NCBI RefSeq assembly: GCF_024868665.1
Contig: NC_079904.1
Span: 20,013,591 to 20,077,590 of the forward strand
DNA: 64,000 bases
Direction: 5' to 3'
From: Triplophysa rosa
Taxonomy: Eukaryota > Chordata > Actinopteri > Cypriniformes > Nemacheilidae
The number at the start of each line of letters is the position of its first letter. Position 1 is the stretch's first letter. Below, in pieces: positions 60,928 through 64,000 of the stretch. The position numbers were made by a program, and so were the translations under genes. The notes beneath the pieces were generated by a model. That model did no database searches. It saw only the letters and a program-made list of their open reading frames with translations, and was not told the DNA's origin.

Positions 60928-62050
60928 ATGTCCCGCTGTTCTCCTGGGTGCAACACACTCATCAAGGAGGGGGACGGACACGAGGTCTGCTTCCAGTATG
61001 CTGGGGCAGCCCTTGTGGATACGTCCTGCCCTCACTGCGGGCGGTTGACGATTCAGACGTTGTGTCACGGGTGGCTGTGTTCCCACGGGACTCAGCCAAC
61101 ACCTCGTCTGCTTCCCGTTACATGGCAGCAATGGCTATGGCCCTGCCGTCCGCTACGGCGAGCAGCGAGGGTGATATGAGGATTACTGTGAGCGCTAATC
61201 CGTCAGCCACCGGCCCGCTGACCGTTCTCACCTCGTCTCGCTCGTCTGACCGTTCCCCATGAGACGGTCCCACTGTCTTGTTCCTCAACCACGTATTCGG
61301 AAATGGTGCGTGATGATGAGAGGTCCGTTGCAGCATCGGAGGGTGACTTACTGGCATCTGACTCTGATGATTCCTCAGAGCTCCCTCCCTCGGGGGGTCA
61401 AGCCCAGGAAGAAGCGGACGTCGAAATGTCAGCCATGCTTTCCCGGGCCACCGGCATTGGGTTGCAGTGCACCGCACTGCCTCTCCCAACGCTCGCGGCT
61501 GGATACATGGTACCTCGGGTTTGAGAGTTGATCCAAGCCGCACTCGCTCCTAGTGCCGTGTTTTCCCGGAAGTGCATGAGGAACTTAGTATGACCTGGAA
61601 CACCCCCTTTCGGCGCGTGCACGTCAACTAGTTCCATCGCCCTTTCTTCCCTCGATTGTGGGGCAGCTATAGGATACGTTGATGTCTCCCAGGGGCTCGA
61701 CCTAGACTCCCGTCCAAAGCATGTAGGTTTCTTAGGTGTCGAGAGCTTACTCTGCTACGGGCCAAGCTGTCACCTCTCTCCACGCAATGGCCATCCTGCA
61801 GGTCCATCAGGCCAAGGCGTTGAGAGAGCTCCACAAGGGTAAGACCGACCCAGCGCTTATGCAGGAACTCCGCCCCATCACCGACCTCGCTCTACGGGTG
61901 ACCAAGGTGACCGCGCGGGCCCTGGGTTGGGCTATGTCCACACTTGTGGTCCAGGAGAGACACCTCTGGCTGAACCTTGCACAGATGAGTAATGCCGAGA
62001 AAGTCCGCTTTCTCTACGCACCCATCTCGCAAGGGGGGGCTGTTTGGTGA
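60928..62050 (+). pseudogene. DIRS gag-like region, frameshifted
   Basis: The first frame (60928-61179) begins MSRCSPGCNTLIKEGDGHEV and contains SCPHCGRLTIQTL, cysteine pairs typical of the N terminus of fish DIRS gag. The middle (61303-61524) is acidic and serine-rich (ASDSDDSSELPPSG). The last frame (61736-62050) reads AMAILQVHQAKALRELHKGK and NLAQMSNAEKVRFL, the conserved gag core. The three lie in different frames with stops between, so no gag protein can be made. Confidence 0.8.
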
Positions 62051-62856
62051 TACTGTCAAGCCGCAGTTCTAAAGGAGCAGACAGAGGATATCAAGCATAT
62101 CCTCCCCCGCCGCGACTCGGCCGCCCTCTGGCCGTCGAGATCCCGTTCACCGTCTGCTTCCCAGCAGCCCTGGTCCTCTTCAACGCCCTTCGGCTCCGGC
62201 GCCACCCACTCAGGCGGACCCCCGGAAGAAGACATCGAAGAGAAGACCACCACCCCATCAGCAGCCGTGGAGGAAGCCGAAGCGACCCTCATGGGAAGAC
62301 CCCAGGGAGATCGAGTATACCTTCAGGCCTGACCCCAGCCATTCCATCGCTGGTTGGTCAATTCGGGACGGTTCCTGCCCCGTCCCAACAGCCCACTTCT
62401 AAGAGTCCTAAGCACTCTTAATCGACGGTGCGTTGTGCTACATCATCGTCTGGGTATTATCACAGCCGCTGTCACCCTCACGGTGTTCTGCAACTCAACG
62501 TTGCTGCGATACCCAATGTCGAGGATAATCATCAGCCTAAGCACTCTGGTGTGTGGTGTGTTGTGCTACATCATCGCCAGGCAGATAAAACAGCAGAGCC
62601 GATCTCCTCTCCGGGGGCCCCCCCCCACGGCGAGGGATCCGCACTACCAGCCATCGAACCACCCCCGGGAGGTAGATGAAGCAGAACGTACCCCTAGCCT
62701 CCCTGTCTCGGTCCCTGTGAGCCTGACAAGAGCTTCCCAAACCGTCACGGTGACTACGGGATACTATCCATCTCGGCTACGCAGTCCAACTCCTCAGACG
62801 CCCGCCCAAGTTTCAGGGCATCCTCTCAAACCTCAGTCAGAGGCAAGGACGCTCCC

Positions 62857-63669
62857 ATGCTTCGGGCCGAGGTCGCCACCCCTCTGGAGAGGAAGCGATC
62901 GTGGTCGTCCCTCTGGCCGAAATGTTCAACGGGTTTTACAGCCCGTACTTCACCATCCCCAAAAAGGGGGTTGCTGGATCTGCGTACCCTGAACAGGCAC
63001 CTACTCAAGCTGCCGTTCAGGATGCTCATGCAGAAGCGCATCCTGGCATCTATCAGATGTCAAGATTGGTTCATGGCAATCGACCTGAAGGACGCTTACT
63101 TTCATGTCTCGATTCTCCCTCGTTATCGCCCGTTCCTACGGTTCGCTTTCGAGGGTCGGGCATATTAGTACAGAGTCCTCCCTTTCGGTCTGTCCCTGTC
63201 CCCACGAGTCTTCACGAAGAATGTGGAAGCCGCCCTCACTCCCCTCAGGGAGAGAGGTGTGCGGGTACTAAACTACCTCGACGACTGGCTCATTTTGACA
63301 CACTCGCAAGATCTGTTATGTACACACAGGGACCTAGTGCTTCGGCACCTAGATCGATTGGGACCACAGGTCAACCAAGAAAAAAGCAAGCTCTCCCCTG
63401 TGCAGAGCATCCTCTTTCTTGGTATGGAACTCAACTCTGTCTCCATTACAGCGCAACTGACTACAGAGCGCGCTCAGTCAGTGTTGAACTGCCTGGAATA
63501 TTTCAAGCAGTCAGTGGGCCCCCGAAACAATTTCATAGGCTCCTGGGCACATGGCATCCTCGGCGGTGGTGATATCCCTCGGGTTGATACACATGAGACC
63601 ACTTCCAACACTGGCTACAGAGTCGAGTTCCCTGGAGAGCGTGGCACACCGGCAGCAGGCGAATGGTAG
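62857..63669 (+). pseudogene. DIRS reverse transcriptase, interrupted
   Basis: One frame runs through LLDLRTLNRHLLKLPFRM, WFMAIDLKDAYFHVSI (first catalytic aspartate), RFAFEGRAY, then a TAG at 63166-63168 where family members have a glutamine codon. It resumes with YRVLPFGLSLSPRVFTK and the YLDDW catalytic box, then ILFLGMELNS. After LEYFKQ the frame shifts and the protein sequence is lost. One nonsense codon and one frameshift therefore inactivate it. Confidence 0.85.
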
Positions 63670-63995
63670 TTACACCTCTCTGCCGACGCACCCTAACCCC
63701 TTGGTCTTCAATGACCTTTCTACGGACGGGGGTCCCTCTCGGGCAGGTCACGAGGCGCGTTGTGGTGATGACAGATGTCTCCCTGCAGGGTTGGGGTGCC
63801 GTGTGCAATGGGCACGCAGTGTCGGGGCGATGGACGGGCCCCCGCCTGCGCTGGCATATCAACTGCCTAGAGTTGTTGGATGTGCTACCTGCACTGAAGG
63901 GTCTACAACCTCTCGTGCAGGACAAGCACGTGCTGGTCCGGTCGGACAGCACAACTGCCGTAGCATATATCAACCGCCAGGGTGGCGTTCGCTAA
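63663..63995 (+). pseudogene. DIRS RNase H domain, partial
   Basis: In another frame the sequence continues with VVVMTDVSLQGWGAVCNG (first RNase H aspartate), the glutamate-containing INCLELLDVLPAL, and VLVRSDSTTAVAYINRQGG (third aspartate). Domain order RT then RNase H fits DIRS. The frame is still open close to the window end. Confidence 0.85.
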
Positions 63996-64000
63996 CGGCA

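Larger units (their letters stand above)
60557..64000 (+). mobile_element. DIRS-type retrotransposon, left part, cut by the window end
   Basis: The left terminal region begins GTTCCCTTTCTGTCGG with an internal palindromic CTCGACGTTGTGTCGAG, a TATA box (TATAAAA, 60715-60721) and a GA-rich leader. It is followed by gag-like, reverse transcriptase and RNase H regions in the order of DIRS elements. These elements use a tyrosine recombinase rather than an integrase. That gene and the right end would lie beyond 64000. Confidence 0.85.

Noticed and set aside
60781..61543. Several overlapping frames on both strands near the window end
   Set aside because: They overlap the GC-rich gag region of the DIRS element; only the plus-strand frames with gag motifs were kept.
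61118..61543. 141-codon antisense frame
   Set aside because: It is antisense to DIRS gag and has no recognisable motif.

Overview
The window is animal nuclear DNA from a ray-finned fish, most likely a cyprinid related to zebrafish or carp. The reasons are a vertebrate gene with many short exons and clean GT-AG introns, an intronless vertebrate receptor gene, and a dense mixture of hAT, Tc1/mariner, TTAA-site (piggyBac-like), L2-type LINE and DIRS-type elements typical of teleosts. Nothing prokaryotic is present.

Two host genes are supported. ufl1 (UFM1-protein ligase 1, plus strand) covers 15,258 to 46,164. Eighteen coding exons, corresponding to exons 2 to 19 of the human gene, were placed with splice sites whose phases all agree. 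They encode about 760 residues and end in a TAA stop, with a polyadenylation signal 79 bases later. The first coding exon, about 26 residues in human, was not found. gpr63 (orphan receptor of the PSP24 family, minus strand) is an intact single-exon gene at 58,343 to 59,476. In human the order is UFL1, FHL5, GPR63 with the same relative orientations, so this block is conserved synteny, although no fhl5 exon was seen here.

Layout. 1-15.2 kb is almost entirely transposable elements: three nested hAT copies (325-3,934), a small TIR element, a tRNA-derived SINE, a complete Tc1-like element with an intact 337-residue DD37E transposase (5,399-6,968), two L2-type LINE fragments tail to tail (7.5-9.8 kb), and three further hAT elements with perfect 8-bp target duplications, one carrying a minisatellite of about 79 bp. 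15.3-46.2 kb is ufl1, whose introns hold most of its length and many more elements. These include a fold-back element with long terminal repeats (18.0-19.2 kb), a broken Charlie-like hAT transposase (20.4-22.1 kb), a Tc1-like element folded back on itself (28.4-29.5 kb), a 1.76 kb hAT (30.9-32.6 kb) and a TTAA-site element (35.1-36.5 kb). 46.2-58.3 kb is intergenic and holds a second, oppositely oriented copy of that TTAA-site element, which sits inside a Tc1-like relic and itself contains two later insertions, plus a tandem AACGTT-type array and other fish repeats. 60.56-64.0 kb is the left part of a DIRS-type retrotransposon that runs off the window, with gag-like, reverse transcriptase and RNase H regions interrupted by a stop codon and frameshifts.

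I did not find a convincing undescribed biological system. The observations most worth checking are the loss of the TM6 toggle-switch tryptophan in gpr63, the intact DD37E transposase, the fold-back structures in transcribed introns, the twin TTAA elements that allow insertion order to be read, and a ufl1 exon that begins with a perfect splice-donor consensus.
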